A program made the translations under genes and the position numbers. This document shows positions 52,824 through 63,965 of a DNA stretch of 64,000 bases, piece after piece. The stretch is from Yponomeuta sedellus. Its lineage: Eukaryota; Arthropoda; Insecta; Lepidoptera; Yponomeutidae. The stretch covers positions 4,542,577 to 4,606,576 of the forward strand of contig OW203723.1 of the NCBI GenBank assembly GCA_934045075.1, read 5' to 3'. The notes under the pieces are model-generated. The model was not told the DNA's origin, did not search any database, and saw only the letters and a program-made list of their open reading frames with translations. Positions within the stretch are counted from its first letter, which is position 1. Each line of letters opens with the position of its first letter.

Positions 52824-54417
52824 ATGGTGGACGCTGGAACCATGGAGAAATTGGAGGCTGGCTTTGCCAAGCTGGCTGCCTCCGACTCTAAGTCGCTGTT
52901 GAAGAAGTACCTGACCAGGGAGGTCTTCGATGCCATCAAGAACAAGAAGACTTCCTTCGGCTCAACCCTGTTGGACTGCGTCCAGTCGGGTAAGTCAATT
53001 CATTATGAACGATGCACGCAGGTATCTTCCTTATCACGCAAACTATCTCTAAATCCGGTCATGGTGTAGCAAAGGGTGTGCAAGGGAAAAAAGACTTTCT
53101 CCCATGATGAAATTCTGTCGATCCATGAGTTGTCCTTTTGGCAAAAAAAATCTCCCATGATGAAATTCTGTCGATCCATGAGTTGTCCTTTTGGCAATTA
53201 AATCTTCAGCTTGTTGAAAAACTGAGTGCTCTTTACTCACAAGCCTACTCACACAAATAATCAGTGGATTGTTCCCACGAACTGAAATTAACCAGTTACT
53301 AATCTTTAATGTCGGAACTTTAGATTTTTATTTAATTTCAAAATCTCACTTGAACCATTAGTTACTCTATTGATTCACTTAGTTTCATGTAGCTGATTTG
53401 AATTCTTATCTCAGTTTACATTGTTATGAGGTAATTGATATTAATTACTGTAATTTTTATGAGCAGGTAGGTACTCTGATAACCTAATTTCTTATAAAAC
53501 TGTTTCACATTTCAGGCTTTGAGAACTTGGACTCTGGTGTTGGAATCTATGCACCAGATGCTGAGGCGTACACCGTGTTCGCTGACCTGTTCGACCCCAT
53601 CATCGAGGACTACCATAATGGGTTCAAGAAGACCGACAAGCACCCCCCCAAGAACTGGGGTGATGTAGACACCCTGGGCAACCTGGACCCTGCTGGCGAG
53701 TATGTTGTATCTACCCGTGTGCGCTGTGGCCGCTCCATGGAGGGCTACCCCTTCAACCCTTGCCTCACTGAGGCCCAGTACAAGGAGATGGAGGATAAAG
53801 TGGCCTCTACCCTATCCGGCCTAGAGGGAGAGCTCAAGGGAACCTTCTACCCTCTGACCGGCATGTCCAAGGACACCCAGCAGCAGCTCATTGATGACCA
53901 CTTCCTGTTTAAGGAGGGTGACCGCTTCCTTCAGGCCGCCAATGCCTGCCGCTTCTGGCCCACTGGCCGTGGCATCTACCACAATGACGCCAAGACTTTC
54001 CTCGTCTGGTGCAATGAGGAGGATCACCTGCGTCTCATCTCCATGCAGATGGGAGGTGACCTGCAGGCCGTGTACAAGAGGCTGGTGAATGCCGTCAACG
54101 ATATTGAGAAGAGGATCCCATTCTCGCATGATGACCGTCTGGGATTCCTCACCTTCTGCCCGACCAACCTGGGTACGACCGTGCGCGCGTCCGTGCACAT
54201 TAAGGTGCCCAAGCTGGCGGCCGACCTCGCCAAGCTGGAGGAGATTGCCGGCAAATACCACCTGCAGGTGCGGGGCACCCGCGGTGAGCACACCGAGGCT
54301 GAGGGTGGCGTCTACGACATCTCTAACAAGAGGCGCATGGGCCTCACTGAGTACGACGCCGTCAAGGAGATGTACGACGGTATCGCTGAACTGATCAAGA
54401 TCGAGAAGTCTCTGTAA
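52824..54417 (+). CDS. Argk: Arginine kinase, two shared coding exons
   Basis: Transfers phosphate between ATP and arginine, buffering ATP in muscle and nerve. Coding exons are 52824-52989 and 53516-54417 (exon 2 itself starts at 52811), joined across a 526-bp intron with GTAAGT and TTTCAG ends: 1,068 bases, 355 residues, the usual insect length. The substrate loop is DSGVGIY (about residues 62-68). Phosphate-binding arginines lie in STRVRCGRS (about 122-130), NEEDHLRLI carries the catalytic Glu and an Arg, CPTNLGT the reactive Cys271, VRASVHIK Arg280, and [13 protein letters not shown] is the flexible loop. All are present. The codons are GC-rich against AT-rich flanks, typical of a highly expressed gene. 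The ATG at 52824 is the standard start; two alternative first exons extend it. Confidence 0.97.
53101..53200 (+). repeat. Tandem duplication in the arginine kinase intron
   Basis: CCCATGATGAAATTCTGTCG followed by ATCCATGAGTTGTCC occurs at 53101 and 53154, a 53-bp period, nearly identical. Recent. Confidence 0.8.
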
Positions 54418-54610
54418 GAAGCAATACGATCTCTTAACGTCAGTATTTGTTTTGTATTATTTATCGGTTTCACGTAAGTATTGGATGTCCGGTCGGGCTG
54501 CGGCGACTAGTCACCGGCCCCGGGCGGGGCCCGGGTGCGCTTGCGGCCCACTATACTGTTTTTCGTAAATGTATTTTCTATAAGGAAATGGAAAATAAAG
54601 ACAGCTAGTG
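54418..54610 (+). other. Argk: Arginine kinase 3' UTR
   Basis: Polyadenylation signal AATAAA at 54594-54599. A GC-rich palindrome (GGCCCCGGGCGGGGCC, near 54516) lies in the middle. UTR of about 190 bases. Confidence 0.7.
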
Positions 54611-54715
54611 TTAAGACCAAACCTTGTGTACTTTATTCCTTCACATTCCTTGGTAAACTCTACACAAAGTTCAAGAAACGATAACTTAATTTTTTTCGAT
54701 CTACTTAAATGTCGT

Positions 54716-54927
54716 TGTCCAGAAATGATACAGCGTCTTCGTTCACAAGGGGTTCCGTATATTTCTGGATAATTTTATAATAGTACGAAAATGCACCTTG
54801 ACGTGGGATTTTTTACCAAGAAAAATCGTAAATAATCCCACGTCAAGGTGCACATTGTACTATTATAAAATTATTCAGAAATATATGGAACCCTTTGTGA
54901 ACGAAGACGCTGTATCATTTCTGGACA
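54716..54927. mobile_element. MITE, nearly perfect 95-bp hairpin
   Basis: TGTCCAGAAATGATACAGCG at 54716 is inverted at 54927. Arms are about 95 bp and about 93% matched, with a 23-base loop. GTCGT at 54711-54715 and 54928-54932 is a probable 5-bp target duplication. It lies about 120 bp past the arginine kinase poly(A) signal. Confidence 0.8.
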
Positions 54928-54932
54928 GTCGT

Positions 54933-55344
54933 GTGCATAATTTTAATAAGTAGGTACCTATGAAATAACTTCGTGAACATTGACTGACTGTTTTTACAAA
55001 ATTACTTCCTCTAAAAGATTCTTTGAAGGCAATTTAAACAGACTGTGGTTGTCTCTCCCATCACCACAGACGAGGTAATTAAAATGTATTTGATGAGGGT
55101 TTGAAATTTGTATAATAGATAGGTACTAAAATTGACGCATTAATACTTCAGAGCCCATTTGGGGAGGCATATTTTGGCTAAACTATTGCACGAACACAAT
55201 TGTAACGCATGTAATGTTAGATTAGCTCTTCTTCGCGAACGAAGTCGTAGCCAGCAGCTAGAATTATTATATAATTCCAATGTCGATTGAATGCAACTTA
55301 TATTTCTGTTATAAATCCGCGTAGGTACTCTGGGATTAGCAAAA
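54933..55344. other. No gene seen
   Basis: Intergenic. Confidence 0.35.
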
Positions 55345-56288
55345 GTTGAATTATTCCACTTTGCCCCACTAAGCCGCCCCACTGGTGGGGCAAAGTGTAA
55401 ACCTAAAATCTGACTGTGGAACCTGCCCCACTGAAACTCGATGTAGTGGGGCAGATTCCACTAGTCTTTAGTCTCAGTGTCTTTCGCCGCACTAGGGTTG
55501 GCCCTTCATGAGCTTTATTAATAATTGTTTGGAAACTTTCACACATTACTTTATTTCATTATAAAAGTTTTACGTGATAATCAAACATAATCCTCTATTC
55601 ATAAGGCCTCTGACATGGCTTAACGACTGCCATTACATGACAGCCCGCACCAACGGCTTATCGTGCCTTGCGAAGCACGGATGCGCTCGGAAAAATGCCA
55701 CTAGCGGTAGTCACGGGACGGTCACCCATCCTGCACCTGACCGCGCCTGTTGTTGCTTAACTCAAGTGACTGGTTCCAATCACTTGGTTCCGCTAGGCCA
55801 CGAGCGCTTCTTAATTACAAAGAACACATTTGACTTTACATCTATATAAAGTGTATAAACGCCAAATTATAGAATTTTTTTTTGTTACGTATTATTAAAC
55901 CATGTCAGTCAAAAAGTTATGATTTTCATTACATTGGTGGCGCTAGTTTGCACCTCAAAACGCCTTAAATCATGTCTTTCAGGAATTGCGAATTTTAAGA
56001 AAGAAATGCCGATAACTTGCCATTGCCGGGCTGTATGGTATATAATTATTATACAGGATTAGGTTTCATTATCGCGGTAAACATTTATTGTGAATGAATG
56101 TGTGAAACTTACCAAACAATTATTAATAAATCTCCTGAAAGGCCAACCAAAAGACACAGAGTCTTAAGACTAGTGGAACCTGCCCACTACATCGGCTTTC
56201 AGTGGGGCAGATTCCACTGTCAGATTTTAGGTTTCCACTTTGCCCCACCAGTGGGTTAGTAGGGCAATGTGGAATAATTCCAAAAGTT
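55345..56288. mobile_element. Long inverted-repeat element
   Basis: Left arm 55345-55488 and right arm 56146-56288 are inverted copies of about 144 bp (AATTATTCCAC, CACTGGTGGGGCAAAGTG, AACCTAAAATCTGAC, GGGGCAGATTCCACTAGTCT). The centre of about 650 bp carries an inverted 5S-like SINE and a GGTGGCGCTAG motif copy (55914-55947), and no transposase. Confidence 0.75.
55603..55812 (-). mobile_element. 5S-like SINE, 3' truncated
   Basis: Minus strand from 55812: AGCGCTCGTGGCCTAGCGGA, GAGTTAAGCAACAACAGGCG, CGGTCAGGTGCAGGATGGGT, GACCG, then the body as far as GCCATGTCAGAGGCCTTATG. The cleanest 5S-like head in the window. Confidence 0.75.
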
Positions 56289-56598
56289 CCTGGTAAATAA
56301 AAGTATCTAGAAATGTACTCGGCAAATAGGTAGCAATCAAATTTATCTGGTGTATCTTACCCATTTGTATACCTAAATGACCTTTTTCGCGAAGTGCTAG
56401 CTCTCTGAAAAAATTATACGCCATCTCACGGTAAAAATCTAAATTAAAATTATTTGCTACTCGTCGCTAGGTGGCGCTGACGTAGATTATTATGGTTAAA
56501 TCTGTGATTGATAATAATAAGGTATGGTAACACATTCAGGGCTTGAATAAAAAAAACAAATGTCAAATAATTTTCAACCGGCCTCTTGAATACCAACA

Positions 56599-57141
56599 AT
56601 GGCCAATAAAAGCGATGTTTTGACTCCTAAACCCAAAGATTTACATTTACCTCTATCAAGAGTGAAAACCATTATGAAGAGCTCTCCGGACGTCGAAGCA
56701 GTAGGCCCAGAGCCCCTATTTTTAGTAACTAAAGTTACTGTAAGTAAACCTGACCTATGGACTTTTTGTTTCGTTGTTTGCATTTCTTCTCAATTTCACT
56801 TATTCAAACAGTATTAATTACTCATAAAAGTATACTCGGCATATTATTCACGTTCTAATCACTTTTATTCTCAGGAACTATTCGTCATGGACCTAGCAAA
56901 GCGCGCCTACAAGAACAGTAAGAATAAAATGTTAGACTACAAAAACATCGCAGAAGTGGTACAAGAAGACGACACGCTGGACTTTCTGCGCGAAATCATG
57001 CCGAGAAAGATCACCGTGAGGCAGTTTAAGGCTTTGATGGCGAAGAAAAACAATAAGAATAGCTCAGAGGACGAGTCGAGTGAAGAAAGTGAGGAAAGTA
57101 GTGAAGAGAGTACCTCGACCGAGAGTGAGAAGCAAGACTGA
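56599..57141 (+). CDS. Chrac-16: CHRAC-16/CHRAC1-like histone-fold protein
   Basis: A histone-fold subunit that, with a CHRAC-14-type partner, helps ISWI/ACF1 remodelling complexes slide nucleosomes. Exons are 56599-56739 and 56875-57141 (stop TGA 57139-57141) with a 135-bp intron (ACT|GTAAGT, TTCTCAG|GAA), phase 0, 135 residues. The fold runs LPLSRVKTIMKSSPD (helix 1), then PLFLVTKVTELFVMDLAKRAY (long helix 2, crossing the splice), LDYKNIAEVVQED, and LDFLREIMPRKITVRQF. LPLSRVKTIMKSS is the usual family signature. The last 30 residues (SSEDESSEESEESSEE...) are an acidic serine tail with many casein kinase 2-type sites. A POLE3/4 or NF-YC relative is possible, but the signature fits CHRAC1 best. 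Confidence 0.88.
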
Positions 57142-58124
57142 TAACATTAAAAGCAGGAGGGTAGGTTAGTTGTTTTAACTACTCTTATGATGTATACCCA
57201 CCTCAATAGTGGAGATCCAATGAACTGCCATTATTAGGACACAGTGGACCCTTTAACAGACTAGCATGGGCATATGAGCTCAGCTGTATTTCTGAAAACA
57301 GATATAGTAAGTACATTGGCCTGTTAGCCTAAGTAAATACCTACCTTGCTCACAAACACCAACTTCAGGGTCTTAATTAGTTAGCTATCCCTGAGAATCC
57401 AGTCTCATGGTACATAGCAAAGCTGTGAGATAACCCCAGCCAGCCGATCTCTTTCCAGGAAGCCAGCAGTGCTCAGATGGCACTGCAGGCTTCATAAATG
57501 GATCCTTTCCATTGATAGTGGTATGTTGCTTTTACACACTCTTAGAGTAAATGGTCGAATTGGCGGGTGGTTCCTCTTTGAGACATCCCTGGCAAAGCGT
57601 GCTGTCATTTAGTCCTATTTTGTAGGAATTTCTGTTCAGCGAGCAGTAGCCAGTCACACGTAGCAGGCTATGTGTAAGATGTTTCGAGAATGTTAGTAGA
57701 AGCAGCCCAATTAATGCATACTAATTCCTGATAGAATCCTGACGAATCTTTGTTGTGAAAATAATCTTCAATTATCAAATAACACATAACTTTTAACCCA
57801 TGAAAATATTGGCAATTTGTTGATTGGGGATTCTTGGATTGAAGAATTTCTAGCGTCAAACTTTACTGCTAACATAGTATTGCAGCTTAATTGTACTGTG
57901 TGTCCATTTTTGAAAATAACTATGCGTTGAGACAGGTATAAGTTTTGAATTATTTATTTAAATGCTTTATATTTATCTAAGTAACAAAATGTTTGTAAAA
58001 TTATCTAAAACTAGCCCTGCGGTGTTATCAGCGGTTTATCGATTTTCTAATTAATATTCTAATAAGATATTTTCCCACAGTAAAATGTAGCATATGTTAA
58101 CACATAGAATTTACATCCAGGGTT
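57142..58124. other. No gene; 3' flank of the CHRAC-16 gene
   Basis: Contains the presumed 3' UTR, although no clear AATAAA follows closely. Nothing else is recognised. Confidence 0.35.
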
Positions 58125-58345
58125 TCAGTTAGTTAGTTAGACCTGTTGGTACATGCTGGGGTTCGAACCCACGACCTCCCGATTGAGAAGCCGGCGTTCT
58201 ACACCGCTCCGCTACAACCGCTTTGTGGTCAGCTAACTCCATACCATACCAAATTTTATTAAAATCGCTCCAGATGTTTAGATGTGAAGAAGTAACAAAC
58301 ATACACACTCACAAACCATCGTCTTTATAATATCATTGTGATGGA
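58125..58345 (-). mobile_element. tRNA-like piece joined to a Helitron-like repeat
   Basis: Minus strand: GATATTATAAAGACGATGGT, TTTGTGAGTGTGTATGTTTG (a lepidopteran Helitron-type start), then GCGGTTGTAGCGGAGCGGTG, GTGGGTTCGAACCCCAGCAT (tRNA-like, box B present). Composite origin inferred. Confidence 0.45.
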
Positions 58346-58429
58346 TGATTCTCAATTTTAAAATGTGATATAAAGTTATTGTATGTAATATTTGATTAAA
58401 TTCATTTTGTTGCACTGACCCGTGCTTAG

Positions 58430-58665
58430 GACAATTTTAAAAACCTATTTAGGGGCTAAAAATCCCGCCCATGCCAGGACGCGAACCCGCGACCTCTGGC
58501 TAACCGTACCAGCGATCTCCCAACTGAGCGAATGAGCAAGTCCCGGCACCAGCGAAATTTCGAACCTCTTTACAATATTCTCTGTATTATTTACAGGCAG
58601 CGACACCTGGATTCCAGTCCCGGCATGGGCGGAATTTTTAGCCTCTAAATAGGTTTTTATTTGAT
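58430..58665 (-). mobile_element. SINE-E copy
   Basis: Minus strand: leader TACAGAGAATATTGTAAAGA, GTTCGAAATTTCGCTGGTGC; tRNA-like CGCTCAGTTGGGAGATCGCT, GGGTTCGCGTCC; tail AGCCCCTAAATAGG. A second + tail (GCGGAATTTTTAGCCTCTAA) adjoins it at 58628, so the copy is rearranged as at 41150. Confidence 0.65.
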
Positions 58666-58974
58666 TAATTTTATGAAAAAAATTTTGATAAGCCTGATTG
58701 AACCCTAGAAATGTAAATTAGTACATCCTAACTTAAGGCGTTACTGTTACATTGTTACTTCAGGCAGGTCTTGCTTGCACAATCTAACATTTTTAATAAT
58801 TATTATTGTAAAAACAACTGTATACTTTTGATAAAGGTGATCAAAAACCACCTTTTTGGTGAAGGTGAAGGTGAGGTGGATTTCATATGTTAATATTACG
58901 GATATTCAAGACGTATTTTCTTACCTGGAGCCTAATTTTTGATTGGGATAATTATATACGAAAATTAATCAAAT
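58666..58974. other. No gene seen
   Basis: A GGTGAAGGTGAAGGTGAGGT run at 58859-58878. Otherwise nothing. Confidence 0.4.
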
Positions 58975-59300
58975 CCAATCAATGTAAACGAAGAATTTAC
59001 ATCCTGTTTGCTAAATGTCAATGTAAAAGGTTAGGCAGCGATCTTCGGGCCGTATAAAAACAGCGGGGAAAAAACTCCACTTCATCTTTTCCCAAGTCAT
59101 CGTAAACCAAATACCTCAATTGCCACCTACACATATGATAAGATTTCGTGATTGCCATCAATAACTTTAAAAGCCAAAGCATCATCTTTGGCATTTAAAT
59201 TAATTGTCTTAAATGTCCTCAATTGTCTTACAAAAGTAGTGGAAACATAAGTACTGCGACCAGACACGAATAGCACTCGTTCATAAGCATAACGCAGTGG
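58975..59300 (-). repeat. REP-A copy 3, inverted
   Basis: Minus strand: TTATGCTTATGAACGAGTGC, AAAAGATGAAGTGGAGTTTT, ACGGCCCGAAGATCGCTGCC, and AATGTAAATTCTTCG at the end. More diverged than copies 1 and 2. Confidence 0.6.
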
Positions 59301-59600
59301 TCTAGTCGAACCGAGCGAGTGATGGAATCTCACTTGAGTTAAACAACAATAGGCGCGGTCCGGTGCAGGATGGGTGACCGTCCCGTGACTACCGCTAGTG
59401 GCATTTTTCCGAGCGCTTCCGTGCAGGCACGTTAAGCCGTTGGTGCCGGCTCCCACATGATGGCAGCCGATATGCGCGGCTTGATACCTTCTGACCGTAG
59501 GCCCGCCACTTGGCCCCCGTGGTGGAGTATGGCCTAACCTTCCTGCGATGTAGGAAAAACCCGTGCCCCAGCAGTGGGGACATACAAGGGTTGATATCGA
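59300..59600 (+). mobile_element. 5S-like SINE copy
   Basis: GGTCTAGTCGAACCGAGCGA, GAGTTAAACAACAATAGGCG, CGGTCCGGTGCAGGATGGGT, GACCG, CCGAGCGCTTCCGTG, with a shortened body, and CCCCAGCAGTGGGGACATAC. Confidence 0.7.
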
Positions 59601-60184
59601 AATAAAATAAAATCACTAAATATGTTAGAATGTGCTAGCGAGACAAATTTGGCGACGTTTAAGGTAATAATGCTCTATACTTACGAAACTTTTAATTCGA
59701 TTGGTTCATTTATCTCATGCATTTATTGCATTATTTCTGTCCACTGATATTTATGTAAACATTCCTGTTAGTTCTGTTATCTCATGAGTTTTGTATTTGT
59801 TATATGAATTTTGTGTATATATATTATATACTATATATACTATATATACTAATATGATGATGATTTTGGATTTATCTTAGAATTTTGTGTGTTTGTGCAT
59901 TTTTATAATAAATTCTATTGCTAAGCAAAATAATAGACTTTTAAGTTTGTTGTGGAATATTGCATTTTAAATTGGTTCCAGATTAATACAAACCAAGGGG
60001 ATTTGGTTGCATGAAATGTAATTTTAGAATACAATAATTGACAACGCGCTGTGGTGTTTGTTGTGAACAAGGATAAAACATTCTTGGCTGTGAATCAATG
60101 GAGAACTTGCACAAAATTATGTTTTAATCTCAATGAAGAGGCCATGTTAAAAGATAAATAATTTTACTTAATATTTTTATCAGC
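59601..60184. other. No gene; AT microsatellite
   Basis: 59814-59855 is a TATATACTATATATA-type run. Otherwise nothing. Confidence 0.45.
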
Positions 60185-60272
60185 AATAAGGCCGCCAATT
60201 GTACCTCTTCTTTTGTAACTGTTGTCTCTGTAATTATTTTCTGGTGTGTACAATAAAGAATATTCTTATCTT
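60185..60272 (+). repeat. LINE 3' end relic
   Basis: GCAATAAGGCCGCCAATTGT then GTGTACAATAAAGAATATTC and TTATCTTA, matching 165-252. Confidence 0.6.
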
Positions 60273-60366
60273 ATTTTTTTTCTCAAAACCATGAAGGAGG
60301 CCTATGTGCTGCAGTGGGCGTCAAATAGCTGATGATGATGGCTTTTTAATCCGCTTTGAAGCGCTA

Positions 60367-60402
60367 ACTACCGCCACCAGTGGAATAAAAATCATAACTT
60401 GT
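60367..60402 (-). repeat. Short GGTGGCG motif copy
   Basis: Inverted TTATGATTTTTATTCCACTG then GTGGCGGTAG. Confidence 0.5.
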
Positions 60403-60422
60403 TTTATGATACTTTTTTTTAA

Positions 60423-60686
<264 letters not shown>

Positions 60687-61919
60687 TGTATTTAATTGGC
60701 GACACAATACTCAAAACAAAGCAAAAAAAAACGTACACAAAACCATTAAGTACAAAAAAAAAAGAAAACTCAGGTAAAAAACGTCTGTGATAACTAGTTT
60801 TAGTACATGTAGGATCTTGGGCTTTAATCGATTTCTGCTAAAAACAGCCGTTTTTTTAGTATCACGAGCTAAATCCTAGTTACGCGCCAGTCCCGCCACA
60901 CAAAGAGCCCGAACTATGACGTCAATCTGTCCATATTACGCCTATATGAAGCGTTTATCAAAAACCTTTAGGATGCAGTGCAAATTTTCAAACGTTTTAT
61001 ATTATTAAAGTATTTTCTTGAGACAGTTAAAAGCCCGGAAAAAGTATTTTATGGTGTATCTTTTGAAATTGAACATTCATTACTTAGTTTCAAATTATGG
61101 TATAAAAATAATTTAAGTCGAGGAGATATTTTTATAAGAGAAAAAGCAGAAACTCATTCTTCATCATTCAAATCACTTCGAATTTCTATTTGGTGTTCCA
61201 TGCTTGAAGGATGCCAATTGAACCTGTTCTGTTCGTTTGTATGACTGACCCTAAGACTTTTTCTCTTGAACCGGAACCGTAGTAGGTCAGTTTAAATTTT
61301 CATGTTATTTTAGCTGATCCGCAACATTGTAATGTAACTAACAGGAAAAGGGGGTTTCCTATACAATAAACATGATTCTGCGAACTGTTTTTGGTTTAAC
61401 GTTCATAAGTCGTTGTGTTACAGTTTCTTGTTACACACACCTACTTTAAGTCATTCATTACATACTTGTAATTATGATGAACATTACATTTGTACACCTA
61501 TTGTATTGTAACTTCATAGTATTGAATGAGTACCTATGGTCGATATCATCAACATCTATCTCGCTCACTCCTAAAGCATTAGGCGAGCATATGACTTACT
61601 GTTTTTATGTTAGCGACGTTTTTTTCCTTTACGAGATGCATTCGGGCTTGCAGCCCTCATACTGTTTTGGCTCGCGCCTACAACCACACGCCCACAAGTA
61701 ATAATTGTACTTGTGAGAACATTTAAGTAAAACCCTGCGTTAAAGATACCTACATCGTTTTATTGACCACCCGTTTCAGTTGCATGCGCGCACGCCGGTT
61801 CCGGGTACTTTTTATCTTACGCTATTATTGGAATAGAAACTTTTTTAATACTGTATTTATACTGAATGTAATAGAACGTAAAATATTTTTTATTGAACAA
61901 CTGAAAACCTGAAAACCTT
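60687..61919. other. No gene seen
   Basis: The + open frames at 60978-61244 and 61474-61701 show no domain. Confidence 0.35.
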
Positions 61920-62180
61920 CAGCAAGCTGTGGCAGCAGCAAGTGGCAGTGGGCTGGCCATATCTCGCGAAGAATCGACAACCGTTGGAGTAAACGCGGTC
62001 TTGAGTGGAGACCGCGACTCGACAAACGTAGTGTAGGACGCCCTCCGACCAGGTGGGATGACGATCTGCGAAAAACTGCCGGCAGAATCTGGATGCGGCA
62101 AGCTGACGACAGGGCGCTATGGCGCTCATTAGGGGAGGGGGGAGGTCTATGTCCAGCAGTGGACTACATAATATAGCCTG
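61920..62180 (+). repeat. RTE-type LINE 3' end relic
   Basis: Reads KWQWAGHISRRIDNRWSKRV, LEWRPRLDKRSVGRPPTRWD, then LWRSLGEGGGLCPAVDYII: the well-known C-terminus of insect RTE ORFs. Followed by CCAGCAGTGGACTACATAAT and a (GAA)n tail. Confidence 0.75.
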
Positions 62181-62904
62181 AAGAAGAAAAAGAAGAAGGA
62201 TAACTGAAAACCTACGGCGGCCTTATAAAACACTGACTAAAACTCTCAAAGAGGCGTTTTCTTTAATCAGTGGTTACGTCTTTTTCTTGTATAATCTCCA
62301 ACCACAGCTTATTTTGATCAGCGTTTTTAGGAATTGTTTTTAAAAATAGCTACGATTTCTGAATTATCGCATTTTAAAAGTCTAAGGTCAAAAAATCTAA
62401 TACCTACTGAGAGAATAACACCCAGTTTTTCATGCATCAACAATCAATCAAATATTTTTTCGTATGCACTTTGGTCAACTGACACCTGTTAACAGTAGAT
62501 TAACGCCTCGCTAGTGTACCAGAAACCGGGAGTTCGTCTAACTTTTCTTTCCACATAATTGAAATAGTAGGTACCTACCTACATTGAAAACACAGGAAGA
62601 GTGCAGTTAGTAACCAATTTGATAAGTTGCTGACTCTGGACATCCAATCCTAGTATTGGTACTAATTTCGTAGACGCTTGCGTAAGTATAGTATATGTTG
62701 TTGATCTGATATTACACTAACCTTTTACCAGCGTGCGTTCCGTAACATTGATGAAAGATTGAAAGTCGTAAAATTGAACACCACTGTGGAACTTTTGATA
62801 TTATGTAACAACTTAGGTACCAAGATATTAATATCCCCCTAAACGAAGTTACTAGTAGTTACAGTTAACTTATTGTACAATGAATAATATTCTATCTTCT
62901 TCTT
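62181..62904. other. No gene seen
   Basis: Intergenic. Confidence 0.35.
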
Positions 62905-63606
62905 CTTCAGGCTATATTAGTCCACTGCTGGACATAGCCCTCCCGTATTGAGCGCCATAGCGAAAGGTTGTGCCATCATTAGGGGTGATGCCCATAATCC
63001 CCACGCTGGGAATGCGGGTTGGGGATCGCAGTTTGGTGGAATTGTACTGCAGAGGGCGCTGCTGCCCACCCTCCGGTTTGTGTCCCTTAGTCGCCTTTTA
63101 TGACACCCGTGGGAAGAATTTGGGTTGGTGCTATTCTCTAGGCCGACACCACACAGCCTACTGCTGGGCCTTTTCCCCATCACGCCATCCATTGCGGTCT
63201 CTCGCCATTCGCATCCACAGGCTTCGGTACAACCTGACCACATCGGGCGGCCGGACAAACCACCGAGCGGCTCTCGTCCGCCCGCCACTGCCCCAGAATC
63301 CAAGAAACTGAATTTTATGCGACAAATGTCTAATCCTTCGAATATTTTGCGTCTACGCTTTCAATTCGCATGGGCGAGAATCGTGTCCCTGGTCCACTTG
63401 CCGTGTTTACGTCTCGCCTGATGGCCTGCCCATCGCCAATTCAGACTCAAGAACGCGTCACCAATATCGACCATCGTCTGACGATTAATAATGGCATTTG
63501 GGACTCTATCTACTAGCATGGCTCCCTCCATAGCTCTTTGTGTCACTTCGGTCGTCCATGTCAATGAAACAGTGAAAAACTCATACCATGTTAAAGTTAA
63601 AAACAT
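62905..63606 (-). repeat. RTE-type LINE C-terminal region, decayed
   Basis: Minus strand: NWRWAGHQARRKHGKWTRDT (63450-63370), then, after breaks, GLCPAVD (62937-62917) with tail GTCCAGCAGTGGACTAATAT. About 700 bp with frameshifts; shares blocks with 15043-15265. Confidence 0.65.
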
Positions 63607-63639
63607 GGTACCTATCGATAGTTATCATATCAATTAGCG

Positions 63640-63965
63640 TTTTTGGCCTAGTTGAACCGAGTGATTGCAATCAATCACTTGAGTTAAGCAACAACAGGCG
63701 CGGTCAGGTGCAGGATGGCTCACCGTCCCGTGACTATTATTAATATTAAAAACGCTGTTAGCGTTTTTTCGAGCGCTCCCGTGCTTCGCAAGGCCCGTTG
63801 GTGTCGGCGGTCATGTAATGGCAGTCGTTAAGCCATGTCACAGACCTTATGACTGGTTTGATAACTCCTGACAGTAACCACTGTCTTACAACCCTCCACC
63901 AACCCGGACTTGACTCTCGTGGTGCAGTTTGGCGTAACCTTCCTGCGATGCGATACAAGGGAGTA
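63640..63965 (+). mobile_element. 5S-like SINE copy
   Basis: TTGGCCTAGTTGAACCGAGT, TTGAGTTAAGCAACAACAGG, CGCGGTCAGGTGCAGGATGG, CTCACCG (altered), CCGTGCTTCGCAAGGC, then the body and a damaged 3' end near the window edge. Confidence 0.7.

Noticed and set aside
53821..54394. Open frames of up to 156 residues antisense to or shifted from arginine kinase
   Set aside because: Shadows of a GC-rich coding exon; no independent evidence.
60978..61244. 88-residue frame with KLWYKNN, considered as a host exon
   Set aside because: No recognisable domain and no splice sites around it.
61890..62129. Minus-strand open frames of 60-79 residues
   Set aside because: They run antisense to a clear RTE LINE C-terminus on the + strand.
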